From assembly GCA_040877415.1 (NCBI GenBank), contig JBBDNV010000078.1, positions 1 through 5,094 of the forward strand: a stretch of 5,094 bases of DNA. Reading direction: 5' to 3'. Positions 5,094 to 5,094 of the stretch are shown here, piece after piece. The stretch comes from JBBDNV01 sp040877415 (GTDB lineage: Bacteria > Planctomycetota > Planctomycetia > Pirellulales > PALSA-1355). Every line of letters starts with the position of its first letter. Position 1 is the stretch's first letter. Both the position numbers and the translations under genes were made by a program. The notes under the pieces were generated by a model. That model saw nothing but the letters and a program-made list of their open reading frames with translations, did not search any database and was not told the origin of the DNA.

Positions 5094-5094
5094 G

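Overview
The window looks like a piece of chromosome from a GC-rich planctomycete, probably of the Pirellulales type. This is an inference. It rests on the flavour of the proteins (the IspG C-terminus, an HExxH lipoprotein, a Gfo/Idh/MocA oxidoreductase, an LpxL-type acyltransferase), on weak or absent Shine-Dalgarno sites at several starts, and on intergenic repeat modules that I recall from planctomycete genomes. No rRNA, tRNA, CRISPR array or intact mobile element was seen.

Left part, plus strand: the window opens inside the 3' end of ispG (1-171), the MEP-pathway isoprenoid enzyme. A 125-base gap follows, carrying a pyrimidine-rich direct repeat (242-278). Then comes a small secreted lipoprotein with an HExxH zinc-protease motif (297-1097).

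Middle, minus strand: three closely packed genes read leftward, in transcription order an LpxL/HtrB-like lipid acyltransferase (3423-2416), a small Rieske [2Fe-2S] ferredoxin-like protein (2362-2054) and a tandem-GNAT acetyltransferase (2050-1082). Gaps are 53 and 3 bases, so they are probably one operon. The last gene runs tail-to-tail into the lipoprotein gene, overlapping it by 16 bases. What the three proteins do together is not evident from sequence. The acyltransferase points to the outer membrane or lipid A, while the other two look like soluble cytoplasmic enzymes.

Right part: a 251-base non-coding stretch (3424-3674) contains competing inverted repeats but no convincing gene. Then a minus-strand Gfo/Idh/MocA NAD(P)-dependent oxidoreductase (4772-3675) begins at a GTG with a clear GGAGG site. 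From about 4800 to the right edge the DNA is a mosaic of short repeat modules: two AGCCCGARGCGC copies and three hairpins, two of them with the loop AAC. The last bases may hold the 3' end of a further minus-strand gene.

All the complete genes look intact. The core genes are ordinary; the most unusual material is the intergenic repeat mosaic at the right end and the repeat next to ispG. No convincing new multi-gene system was found.
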